Shown here: positions 10,149-18,092 of the stretch, piece by piece
Layout of the letters: each line of letters opens with the position of its first letter
Numbering within the stretch: position 1 is the stretch's first letter
The notes under the pieces: generated by a model
Told to the model about the DNA's origin: nothing
Seen by the model: the letters and a program-made list of their open reading frames with translations, nothing else
Database searches by the model: none
Source of the DNA: Deltaproteobacteria bacterium
GTDB lineage: Bacteria; Myxococcota_A; Polyangia; Haliangiales; Haliangiaceae
Reading direction: 5' to 3'
Assembly (NCBI GenBank): GCA_013812655.1
Contig: JACCTC010000376.1
Coordinates: 1-41,287, forward strand
Length of the DNA stretch: 41,287 bases
Made by a program: the position numbers and the translations under genes

Positions 10149-11831
10149 ATGGGGACGGCGCCGCAAGGGCCGAAAGGACCGACGCCAGCGATCAAGGTTG
10201 GCATCGGCGATATCGTCCTCGACCGCTATCGCGTCGTCGAGCAGATCGCCGCGGGCGGCCACAGCGTGGTGTTCCGCGGTACCGACGAGCGGCTGTCGCG
10301 ACCGGTCTGCATCAAGGTGTTCTCGGGCCTCGGCGGCAAGTCGGGCGTTGGCCGGACGAGCTACGAGCACTTCGTCCAGGAAGCATTCGCGCTGTCCCGG
10401 CTGACCCACCCGAACACGCTGCGGATCTACGACTTCGGCCACCTCGGTGCGAAGGACCAGGATGGCATGCCGCTCCAGGTCTGCGAGTACATGAACGGCG
10501 GCACGCTGTCGAACGTGGTGCGCGAGCAGGGCAAGCAACCGCTCGCCGAGACGGTGCGCGTGGTCAGTGCGATGTGCGCCGCACTCTCCGAAGCGCATGC
10601 GCTCGGGATCGTCCATCGCGACATCAAGCCGCAGAACATCCTGTTCGCGACCGTCGGCACGACGAAGCTGCCGAAGCTCGCCGACTTCGGGATCGCGAAG
10701 TGGAGCGACGAGCTGGTCGAGCGGGAGGGCAGGCGCGCCGAGGACACCGCGATCGTCGCGGGCCAGAAGCTCGCGATGTACTCGCCGAGCTGGGCCGCAC
10801 CCGAGCAGCTCGCCGGCCAGCCGGTCAGCGCCACGACCGACATCTACTCGCTCGCGGTCGTCGCGATCTACATGCTGTCGGGCAAGGCGGTGTTCGCCGA
10901 CGAGGACGTCTACGCCGGTTACAAGAAGCGGCGCCAGGGCGATGCCGTCGTGCGCGATGCGCTGCAGCCGCTCGGCGTGCCGGCGAGCGTGATCGCGCTG
11001 CTCACCAAGGCCCTCGCGTTCGATCCCAAGAAGCGGCTGGCGATGGTCGAGGAGCTCGCGACCGAGCTGGCCGCCGCGCTCGAGCCGGTGACCGAGGAGA
11101 TCCAGAAGATCTCGTCGCAGTTCATCGCCGTCGAGGCGACCTACCCGGTGACCCCGGCGGCATCACACCCATCGGTGACGCCGCCCAGCGGCACGCCCGA
11201 GACCGCGACCACGAAGCCCACCGATGCACAGCCCGCGGACGCCAAGCCTGCCGATGGCGGGTCGGCGCACTCGATCCCGACGCCCCCCGCGATGCCGGCG
11301 TTCGCGAAGTCGTGGGTGCCGCCGGAGGTCCGGCAGCCGTGGATGGCGACGTTGCCGCGAACGACCGGAGCGCCGCGCCGGCTGCCGCTCGCCGAGACGC
11401 CACAGCAGGTCGCCGACCGCCAGGTCCACTTCGTGCTCGTCACCAACGACGTCACCGATCTGACCGGCGGCCAGGCGAGCAAGATCCGGGTGACGTTCAT
11501 CAACGGCCCGGGCGGCGGCCGGGTGATCCACGTCAAGGGCTTGACCTGCTTCGTCGCGCATCTCGGCGGCCGACCATCACCGGCGGTGCAGCTCGACCAG
11601 CCGAGCGACGTCGCGTTGGTGACGCCCCGCGCTCAGGAGATCGGGCACGTCCGCGTCGCGAACGGCTCGGCCGACAACCAGGGACACCTGGTTTTCCCCA
11701 TTGGCAGCGAACTGGTCGCGGTCGGCCTCGACGACTGCACGGACCCGATCTTGTTCGATTTCGGCCCCGGATCGGATGCTTACTTCGTTTACACTCGGGG
11801 GCGGACCATCCCCAAGACGCGTCGTCGCTAA
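10149..11831 (+). CDS. Eukaryotic-like Ser/Thr protein kinase with a novel beta-rich C-terminus
   Basis: The 560-residue soluble kinase has a complete Hanks-type domain (about 27-312). It includes a P-loop AAGGHSVVFRG, the ATP-binding Lys56 (VCIKV), the catalytic HRD with Asp158 and downstream Lys160/Asn163, DFG at 179-181, APE at 217-219, and DIYSL at 231-235. A Pro/Ala/Thr-rich linker follows (about 330-420). A C-terminal domain of about 130 residues, all beta (about 425-555, VHFVLVTNDVTDLTGGQ onward), is one I do not recognise; it could be a sensor or substrate-binding domain. There is no membrane segment, so signals are read inside the cell. It is followed after 23 bp by a second, unusual kinase, suggesting they work as a pair. 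Confidence 0.93.
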   Translation: MGTAPQGPKGPTPAIKVGIGDIVLDRYRVVEQIAAGGHSVVFRGTDERLSRPVCIKVFSGLGGKSGVGRTSYEHFVQEAFALSRLTHPNTLRIYDFGHLGAKDQDGMPLQVCEYMNGGTLSNVVREQGKQPLAETVRVVSAMCAALSEAHALGIVHRDIKPQNILFATVGTTKLPKLADFGIAKWSDELVEREGRRAEDTAIVAGQKLAMYSPSWAAPEQLAGQPVSATTDIYSLAVVAIYMLSGKAVFADEDVYAGYKKRRQGDAVVRDALQPLGVPASVIALLTKALAFDPKKRLAMVEELATELAAALEPVTEEIQKISSQFIAVEATYPVTPAASHPSVTPPSGTPETATTKPTDAQPADAKPADGGSAHSIPTPPAMPAFAKSWVPPEVRQPWMATLPRTTGAPRRLPLAETPQQVADRQVHFVLVTNDVTDLTGGQASKIRVTFINGPGGGRVIHVKGLTCFVAHLGGRPSPAVQLDQPSDVALVTPRAQEIGHVRVANGSADNQGHLVFPIGSELVAVGLDDCTDPILFDFGPGSDAYFVYTRGRTIPKTRRR

Positions 11832-11854
11832 TCGCTAGTCCACGTCCCACGTCC

Positions 11855-13651
11855 ATGGCCCACACTCCGACTCCTCCCGGCGGCCCGCCACCTCGCAACA
11901 AGGCGGGGTCGGTACAGCCGAGCCAGGAGGACTACGGGGAGTTCGAGGGCGACCCGACCAGCATCAACCAGATGCAGGGCGGTCAGGGTCAGGGTCATCC
12001 GCAGAATCATCAGCAGACTCACCCACCTCAGGGCACGCCGCGCCCACAGCCGCAGCACGTGCCGCAACAGATGCAGTTCGCGAGTCCGTCGCCGCAGCTC
12101 ACGCACGTCGGCGGTCCGCAGCAGCTCTACGGTCAGGCGCCGGCGTATACGCCGAACCAGGGCTCGGGGATGACCGAGTTCTCGCAGATGACGGTCTCCG
12201 GCACGATCGCGCATGCCACGCCGTACGTCTCGCGCAGCCGCGTCTACGCGTTCGTCGTCGACGAGACCGGCAATCCGATCGAGCTCGGCTCCGGCCGGTT
12301 CGCGAAGGCGTATCTCGGTGAGGAGCGCTGGGTCGAGTCGAAGACCACGCTGCGCCGGCCCGTCGCGATCAAGTGCCTGCAGCGCGGGGTGACCGGCGAG
12401 GACCAGATGCGGTTTCAGATGGAGAAGGAGATCCTGGAGCGCGTCCAGGGTCACCCGAACATCGTCGAGCTGCTCGGGTCCGGCGAAGGCGACAGCGCCG
12501 GGTTCATCCCGCCCGCGGTGCGCGAGCGCGTCGAGAACGATTTCATGATCCTCGAGCTCCTCGACATGTCGCTCGAGGAACGGCTCAAGGGTGCGCGCCA
12601 GAAGCGGCGCCGCGATGACCTGCTCGCGGTGCCGCTGCGCGAGCGGATCTTCCGCGTCCTCGAGTACACCGTGCCGGTCGCGACGGCGGTCGAGTTCTCT
12701 CACCTCGTCCGCGATACCTGTCATCGCGACATCAAGCCCGCAAACATCCTCGTCAAGCTCCCCGATCCGAACCTGCGCGGCGCGCAGATGAAGGTGAAGC
12801 TCGCCGACTTCAACGTCGGCAAGGTCGCCGACGCCGATCTCGACGTCTCGATGACGCGGTTCCAGGCGGTGCCCGGCACGCTGTACTTCCAGAGCCCCGA
12901 GCAGGAGACCAACACGTTCGAGATCCTCGTGAACTGCACGCAGGGCTCGCCCGAGGTCGAGTTCTTCGAGGACTTCTACATCGACATCTACGAGCACGAC
13001 ACGTTCTCGCTGTTCAACCGCAACGAGATGTACTCGATCGCCGCCGCGGACCGCACGCGCAAGAAGATCCTGCTGAACCGGCCGTTCGCCGAGCCGAGCG
13101 AGATCAACGTGCGTGGTCGCGTCGTGAAGAGCGTCGGCCGCCCCGCCGACATCTACTCGCTGGGCGCGGTCTTCTACTATCTGATCAGCGGCGCCTACGC
13201 GAACCCGAAGAACCTGTTCGACGCGTTTCGTAAGTTCGTCGAGTACGAGAAGCGCGACGAGAACAACTCGATCGCCGCGTACATCGATCACGAGTACCGG
13301 ACGATCCAGAACATGCGCGCGCCCAAGCCCGAGGGCCTCGGCGCCGAGCAGCTCGCGCCCGAGGATCGGTTCTTCAGCTACAAGCACTACCTCGACGGCA
13401 ACGGCGAGCTGATCGATCCCACGATCATGATGATCATCGCGAAGGCGATGATCCGGAACAAGCCGGACAGCTACTGCCTGTCGTACGACCTGCGTACCAC
13501 CGGGATCTCGGCGATGGTCCACGACCTGCTGTCGCTGTACATCCAGTACGGCATCGACCCGTCGGCGCGGATCGCGTACACGAACGACTATCAGCAGTCG
13601 AAGAAGAGCGGCGCCATGCGTCGCGCATTCGACAAGTTCTTCAAGAAGTAG
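11855..13651 (+). CDS. Atypical Ser/Thr kinase with DFN instead of DFG and a large insert
   Basis: The 598-residue protein opens with a Gln/Pro/Gly-rich disordered region (about 1-115). A kinase fold follows: P-loop LGSGRFAKAYLG (144-155), VAIK Lys173, HRD at 290-292 with Lys294 and Asn297, and the metal-binding motif as ADFNVGK (Asp318-Phe-Asn320), so Gly is replaced by Asn. The SPE motif (347-349) is present. The distance from it to the structural Asp432 (ADIYSLG) is about 83 residues, where a normal kinase has about 15-20; an extra module (YIDIYEHDTFSLFNR) fills it. The Lys and Asp residues for catalysis are retained, so activity is likely but not certain. ATG 11855 is chosen because the open frame further upstream lies inside the first kinase gene. 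Confidence 0.9.
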   Translation: MAHTPTPPGGPPPRNKAGSVQPSQEDYGEFEGDPTSINQMQGGQGQGHPQNHQQTHPPQGTPRPQPQHVPQQMQFASPSPQLTHVGGPQQLYGQAPAYTPNQGSGMTEFSQMTVSGTIAHATPYVSRSRVYAFVVDETGNPIELGSGRFAKAYLGEERWVESKTTLRRPVAIKCLQRGVTGEDQMRFQMEKEILERVQGHPNIVELLGSGEGDSAGFIPPAVRERVENDFMILELLDMSLEERLKGARQKRRRDDLLAVPLRERIFRVLEYTVPVATAVEFSHLVRDTCHRDIKPANILVKLPDPNLRGAQMKVKLADFNVGKVADADLDVSMTRFQAVPGTLYFQSPEQETNTFEILVNCTQGSPEVEFFEDFYIDIYEHDTFSLFNRNEMYSIAAADRTRKKILLNRPFAEPSEINVRGRVVKSVGRPADIYSLGAVFYYLISGAYANPKNLFDAFRKFVEYEKRDENNSIAAYIDHEYRTIQNMRAPKPEGLGAEQLAPEDRFFSYKHYLDGNGELIDPTIMMIIAKAMIRNKPDSYCLSYDLRTTGISAMVHDLLSLYIQYGIDPSARIAYTNDYQQSKKSGAMRRAFDKFFKK

Positions 13652-13770
13652 CGACGTCATTCGCCGAGGGCTCGCGCGCAAGCGCACATGCGCCCCCTCT
13701 GCACAGCAAGGTGCCCGTGAGTCTCCGGCGCTCGATCAGCGCGCTCACTTTTCAATAGGTACGGTGCACC

Positions 13771-15144
13771 ATGTCAAAGCCCGGGCCGCTGAACCGAATC
13801 GCGGCGGTGTTCTCGAAGGTCCAGCCCGGTGAAGGCCTCCCCGTCGTCATCCTGCTCGTCGATCTGTTCCTGATCCTCACCGCGTATTACCTGCTCAAGG
13901 TCGTTCGCGAGCCGCTGATCTTGGCCGGCGGTGGCGCCGAGGTGAAGAGCTACGCCGCCGGAGGCCAGGCCGTGCTGCTGATCATGCTCGTCCCGCTCTA
14001 CGGCTACGTCGCCAGCCGGGTGCCGCGGATGGTGCTCGTCAACGGCGTGACCGCGCTGTTCGCCGGATCGTTCGTGCTGTTCTGGTCGCTCTACCAGGGC
14101 GGGGTCGCCGTCGGCATCCCGTTCTACCTGTGGCTCGGCATCTTCAACATGATGGTGATCGCCCAGTTCTGGTCGCTCGCCAACGAGCTGTTCTCGCCCG
14201 CGCAGGGCAAGCGGCTGTTCCCGATCATCGCGATCGGCGGCACGATCGGGGCGATCGCCGGCTCGTACGCGGCGAAGTCGCTGATCAAGCCGCTGGGGAT
14301 CAGCCCGCTCATGCTGGTCGCGGCCGGTCTGCTCGTCGCCTGCATCATGCTCACGTTTGTCGGCGCGAGGCTGGCGCGCAAGGTCCCACGCACCGCCGAG
14401 GACGAGGACCACGACGTCAACGAGGCGCCGCTCGAGAAGGAGGGCGGCTTCCGGCTCGTGCTCAAGGTGAAGTACCTCCGGCTGATCGCGATCATGATCG
14501 TGCTCTACAACCTCGTGAACACGACCGGCGAGTACATCCTCGGCAAGGTCGTCACCGACGCCGCGTTTGCGACCGCGAACGGCGACCAGGAAGTCGCCAA
14601 GCAGATCATCGGCGAGTTCTACGGCAACTTCTTCACGTGGGTGAACGTCATCGCCGCGGTCCTCCAGGCCTTCGTGGTGTCGCGCATCGTCAAGTATGTC
14701 GGCGTACGCGTCGCGCTGATGATCCTGCCGGCGATCGCGCTCGGCGGGTACACGATGATCGCGACGATCCCGATCCTCATGTGGATCAAGGCGGTCAAGA
14801 TCACCGAGAACAGCACCGACTACTCGCTGCACAACACCGTGCGGCAGATGCTGTGGCTGCCGACGTCGCCCGAGGCCAAGTACAAGGCGAAGTCCGCGGT
14901 CGATACGTTCTTCGTGCGGTTCGGTGATGTGCTCGCCGCCGGCGTGGTCTGGGTCGGAAGCTACCTGATGCTCTCGCCCCGGCTGTTCGCCTGTGTCAAC
15001 GTTGGCTTCGTGACAGCCTGGATTCTGCTGGCGGTGCTGGTCGGGCGCGAGCACGACCGTCAGGAGCCGCACAAGAAGTCCAGGCCCGCACGAGCCGCCG
15101 GCCCGGCGGCGGACGCCAGGAAGCATGGAAGCGCCGCCGACTGA
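13771..15144 (+). CDS. ATP/ADP (NTP/NDP) exchange transporter, Npt1/Npt2-like
   Basis: The 457-residue integral membrane protein has about eleven to twelve predicted helices. The signature stretch YYLLKVVREPLILAGGGAE (about 40-58) is characteristic of nucleotide transporter-like proteins related to the Rickettsia/Chlamydia/plastid ATP:ADP antiporters (TC 2.A.12). Other features are a QFWSLANELFSPAQGKRLFP segment and a long C-terminal basic tail (EPHKKSRPARAAG). Parasites use such carriers to import host ATP. In a free-living bacterium the direction and substrate are open; nucleotide salvage or prey-nucleotide uptake are inferences. It lies 119 bp after the kinase and overlaps the next transporter by 20 bp, so the two are probably co-translated. 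Confidence 0.85.
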   Translation: MSKPGPLNRIAAVFSKVQPGEGLPVVILLVDLFLILTAYYLLKVVREPLILAGGGAEVKSYAAGGQAVLLIMLVPLYGYVASRVPRMVLVNGVTALFAGSFVLFWSLYQGGVAVGIPFYLWLGIFNMMVIAQFWSLANELFSPAQGKRLFPIIAIGGTIGAIAGSYAAKSLIKPLGISPLMLVAAGLLVACIMLTFVGARLARKVPRTAEDEDHDVNEAPLEKEGGFRLVLKVKYLRLIAIMIVLYNLVNTTGEYILGKVVTDAAFATANGDQEVAKQIIGEFYGNFFTWVNVIAAVLQAFVVSRIVKYVGVRVALMILPAIALGGYTMIATIPILMWIKAVKITENSTDYSLHNTVRQMLWLPTSPEAKYKAKSAVDTFFVRFGDVLAAGVVWVGSYLMLSPRLFACVNVGFVTAWILLAVLVGREHDRQEPHKKSRPARAAGPAADARKHGSAAD

Positions 15145-17395
15145 TTCCGGGGCTCCGCGCCGGCTCGTCCTCGCCGCGACAACCTGCGCCGCGGTCGTGC
15201 TCGCCAGCCAGCTCGCAGGCAAGGCTGCCCGCGACGCGATCTTCCTGCAGCGGTTCGCGGTCACGAACCTGCCGCTGCTGATCGCGGTGTCGGCGGCGCT
15301 CGCCGTAGGCGTGACGTTCTTCTACGCGCGGCGGATGAGCCGGGGTAACCCGATCCGCCTCGTCCAGATCACGAATCTGGTGTCCGCGGTGCTGCTGGTG
15401 ATCGAGTACCTGCTTCTCGATCACTACCCCCGCCCTGTCGCGACGCTGATCTTCATGCACCAGATGCTGCTCGGGCCCATCCTGGTCTCCGGGTTCTGGT
15501 CGGTGATGTCCGAGTGCTTCGATCCGCGGACCGCGCGGCGGGTGCTCGGCACGGTGGGGACCGGCGCGACGGTCGGCGCGGTGATCGGCGCGGTGATCGC
15601 CGAGCGCGTCGCCGCGATGGCCGGCACCAACGCGCTGCTACTCGCGATCGCCGGACTCCAGCTCGTCGCGATGTGGCGCCTCCACGTCGTCAGCCACGGC
15701 TGCAAGCGCACCACGCCGCCCGAAGAAGAGCCGGTCGTCGGCGAGGGCTGGGCACACATCAAGCGAATCTCGCTGCTCCGCCGCCTCGCGTTGATCACGA
15801 TCATCGTCACGGTCTCGGCCGCGGCGCTCGACTACGTGTTCAAGGCCCACGCGACCGCGGCAATTGCACCGGATGACCTCGCGCGCGTGTTCGCGTTGTT
15901 CCACGGCGTCGTCGGCGTGCTGACGGCGTTCGTGCAGTGGGTGCTCGGCCGCTGGGCGCTGCAGAGGTTCGGCCTCGCGCGCACGCTCGCGACGCTGCCG
16001 GGCGCGGTGATCGCCTTCGGCGTCACGGCCGTGCTTGTCCCCGGCATCGGCCCGATCGTCGCGCTGCGTGGCGCGGAGAACGTCGTGCGCAACTCGCTCT
16101 ACCGCGAGGCCTACGAGGTCTTCTACACGCCCCTGCTGGCCCACGAGCGGCGCACCACGAAGACCGTGATCGACGTCGGCGTCGAGCGGTTCGGCGACGT
16201 CCTCGGCGGCTTGCTCGTGATCGCGATCCTCGCGTTCGTCGTGCCGTCGACGCTGGTGCTGCTGGTCATCGCGATCGGGCTATCGGGGTTCGGCGTGATC
16301 GTCGCGCTCAAGGCGCAGCAGAGCTACGTCGAGGCGCTCGAGCGCAGCCTCGTCGCGCACGCGATCGAGCTCGACGACCAGGAGCCGCGCGACCGCACGA
16401 CGCGCAACACCCTCGAGATGGTCGCGCAGCGCACGAGCGGCACCAGCGGGCAGATGGCGAAGACCAGCATGCGGTGGCGGCCTTTCAAGAAGCGCCCGCC
16501 TCACGAACCCGAGCGCGGCCAGCTCGATCCGACGCTGCGCCGGCTCGGCGAGCTGACCTCGAACAATCCCGTGCGGATCCGGCAGGTGCTGGCCGAGCAC
16601 ATCCTGTCACCGGCGGGCGTCGCGTATGCAGTGCCGCTGCTCGCGAAGCCCGAGCTCGCCGACGCGGTGATGCCGGCGCTGCGCAAGGTCGCCGGCGCCT
16701 GCATCGGCCAGCTCGCAGATGCCGTGCGCGATCCGCTGCTGCCGATCGCCGTCCGCACGCAGCTGCCGGCACTGATCGTCGAGGCCGCGACCACCAAGCT
16801 GAGCGCCGACGAGGTCAAGGCGCGTGTCGAGCTCGCGCGGGCCGGGTTGATCGCGTGCCTCGCCGATCCCGAGTTCGAGATCCGCGCGAAGGCGGCTGAG
16901 GGGCTCGCGAAGCTGCACGAGCACGACCCAAGGCTCAAGTTCGACGAGGCTGCGGTGTTCGACGGGATCCGCCGCGAGCTCGCGGTCGACCCGGCGATCT
17001 GGAAGGCGCTCCACGAGGCGAAACAGGAGGCCGCGCAGGTCGCGCTGGAGGGCGGACCACCATCGCTCTCTCGCGAGGTCGAGCACCTCGCGACGCTACT
17101 CGCGCTCGTGCTGCCGGCCGACCCGATCCGGACGGCGTTCGTCGGCCTCCACAGCGAAGATCCGACCCTGCGCGGGGTCGCGCTCGAGTACCTCGACAAC
17201 GTGCTGCCTCCCGACATTCGCGAGCGGATGTGGACGCTGTTCGCGATCGAGCAGAGCGCAGTCGAGAAGCGGCCGATCGAGGACGTGTTGACAGAGCTGC
17301 TGAAGGAGCGGACGCGCCGTAAAGAGGCCGAGGACCTCAAGTCGACCCAGATCGACCTGCTAGCCGCCAAGGTCGTCGAGCTGATCCCCCGATAG
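15125..17395 (+). CDS. Nucleotide-exchange-like transporter fused to a HEAT-repeat-like cytoplasmic tail
   Basis: The 756-residue protein has about eleven to twelve membrane helices in the first 410 residues, similar in plan to the preceding transporter. Its first helix follows ASQLAGKAARDAIFLQRF, and later sequence contains RGAENVVRNSLYREAYEVFY and VERFGDVLGGLL. The last 330 residues are soluble and helical, with repeats such as LADPEFEIRAKAAEGLAKLH and LHSEDPTLRGVALEYLDNV, the periodicity of HEAT repeats. Tails of this kind occur in related transporter proteins of Deltaproteobacteria and are suggested to bind partners. The start is ATG 15125, with AGGA six bases upstream. The gene overlaps its neighbour and ends before a bidirectional terminator. 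Confidence 0.85.
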   Translation: MEAPPTDSGAPRRLVLAATTCAAVVLASQLAGKAARDAIFLQRFAVTNLPLLIAVSAALAVGVTFFYARRMSRGNPIRLVQITNLVSAVLLVIEYLLLDHYPRPVATLIFMHQMLLGPILVSGFWSVMSECFDPRTARRVLGTVGTGATVGAVIGAVIAERVAAMAGTNALLLAIAGLQLVAMWRLHVVSHGCKRTTPPEEEPVVGEGWAHIKRISLLRRLALITIIVTVSAAALDYVFKAHATAAIAPDDLARVFALFHGVVGVLTAFVQWVLGRWALQRFGLARTLATLPGAVIAFGVTAVLVPGIGPIVALRGAENVVRNSLYREAYEVFYTPLLAHERRTTKTVIDVGVERFGDVLGGLLVIAILAFVVPSTLVLLVIAIGLSGFGVIVALKAQQSYVEALERSLVAHAIELDDQEPRDRTTRNTLEMVAQRTSGTSGQMAKTSMRWRPFKKRPPHEPERGQLDPTLRRLGELTSNNPVRIRQVLAEHILSPAGVAYAVPLLAKPELADAVMPALRKVAGACIGQLADAVRDPLLPIAVRTQLPALIVEAATTKLSADEVKARVELARAGLIACLADPEFEIRAKAAEGLAKLHEHDPRLKFDEAAVFDGIRRELAVDPAIWKALHEAKQEAAQVALEGGPPSLSREVEHLATLLALVLPADPIRTAFVGLHSEDPTLRGVALEYLDNVLPPDIRERMWTLFAIEQSAVEKRPIEDVLTELLKERTRRKEAEDLKSTQIDLLAAKVVELIPR

Positions 17396-17425
17396 CTCGC
17401 TCAGCTTCGTCCCCCAAACGACGAA

Positions 17426-17445
17426 AGGCCCCATCGCTGGGGCCT
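17426..17445. terminator. Bidirectional terminator hairpin between converging genes
   Basis: A perfect 7-bp stem, AGGCCCC (17426-17432) and GGGGCCT (17439-17445) with loop ATCGCT, lies between the transporter stop at 17395 and the minus-strand stop at 17469. The flanks hold only short T-runs (TTTCGTCG on the minus side), so it is a modest intrinsic terminator. Its position serves both converging genes. Confidence 0.65.
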
Positions 17446-17468
17446 CTCGCGCAGTAACCGGTGGTTAC

Positions 17469-17849
17469 TTACTTCGCGGGCTCGGGCTTCGTGAGGGTGA
17501 GGATTGCGAACACGAGACCGGCGAACGCGCCGATACCCATGAGCTTCGCGCCGATCGCCATCTTGAAGAGGTCGAACAGGCCATCGCGGAACTTGAAGAG
17601 GACGAACGCGAACCCGATGATCGCGACGATCGACATCCAGCGCTGCATGCCCTTCGCGGCGCCCATGGCACCCATCGCAGCCGCCGCCGCAAAGCCGGCC
17701 ATCACCATGTAGACCTGCGCCGCGCCACCCGGCGCCTCGCGAGCCGCCCACAGCGAGATCGACTGGTCACCGAAGCTGATCATCGGCAAGAAGACGCCAA
17801 TAAGGCCCAGAACACCGCACACGAGGACACCGAACTTGAGATTGTGCAT
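17469..17849 (-). CDS. Small four-helix membrane protein, unknown function
   Basis: The 126-residue protein has four predicted transmembrane helices (about 4-24, 45-66, 70-86 and 102-119). A charged loop FKFRDGLFDLFKMAIGAK lies between the last two, and it ends KPEPAK. Helix two is Ala/Met-rich (AGFAAAAAMGAMGAAKGM). No enzyme motif was found. The start at ATG 17849 follows GGAGAGGG, a strong Shine-Dalgarno sequence six bases away; longer in-frame starts upstream lack one. It is divergent from the selenoprotein candidate, with 243 bp between starts that hold operator-like repeats. Confidence 0.8.
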   Translation of the reverse strand: MHNLKFGVLVCGVLGLIGVFLPMISFGDQSISLWAAREAPGGAAQVYMVMAGFAAAAAMGAMGAAKGMQRWMSIVAIIGFAFVLFKFRDGLFDLFKMAIGAKLMGIGAFAGLVFAILTLTKPEPAK

Positions 17850-17882
17850 TTCCCTCTCCAGAAAAAAAGTTGGTCGGACACT

Positions 17883-17907
17883 ACACCGATTGAATCTCAA
17901 GCGGTGT
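17883..17907. promoter_or_regulatory. Imperfect inverted repeat in the divergent intergenic region
   Basis: ACACCGATT (17883-17891) and AAGCGGTGT (17899-17907) form a 9-7-9 inverted repeat with one mismatch. A third copy, ACACCGCTT, lies at 18014-18022 in direct orientation. All three sit between the divergent starts at 17849 and 18093. The spacing of a dimeric regulator site is plausible; no regulator is identified. Confidence 0.35.
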
Positions 17908-18092
17908 TGGCGATCGCCCCCATATCCAGGATCGCGGGAGGCATCATCACCCAGCCACGCGGCGAATGACAGCAATTGCGTGGCCATGGATCCATGACAA
18001 GACACGCGTACTTACACCGCTTTCCTGGGTCTATCCGCCCCCAGGGATCTTCCCACTTGGGTCCACGGCGAGACAGATGCTACGAGGGATCG

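Noticed and set aside
10574..11854. Open plus-strand frame running into the second kinase, suggesting a larger fusion protein.
   Set aside because: It lies in another frame within the first kinase gene, has Arg/Ala-rich shadow composition and the true kinase starts at ATG 11855.
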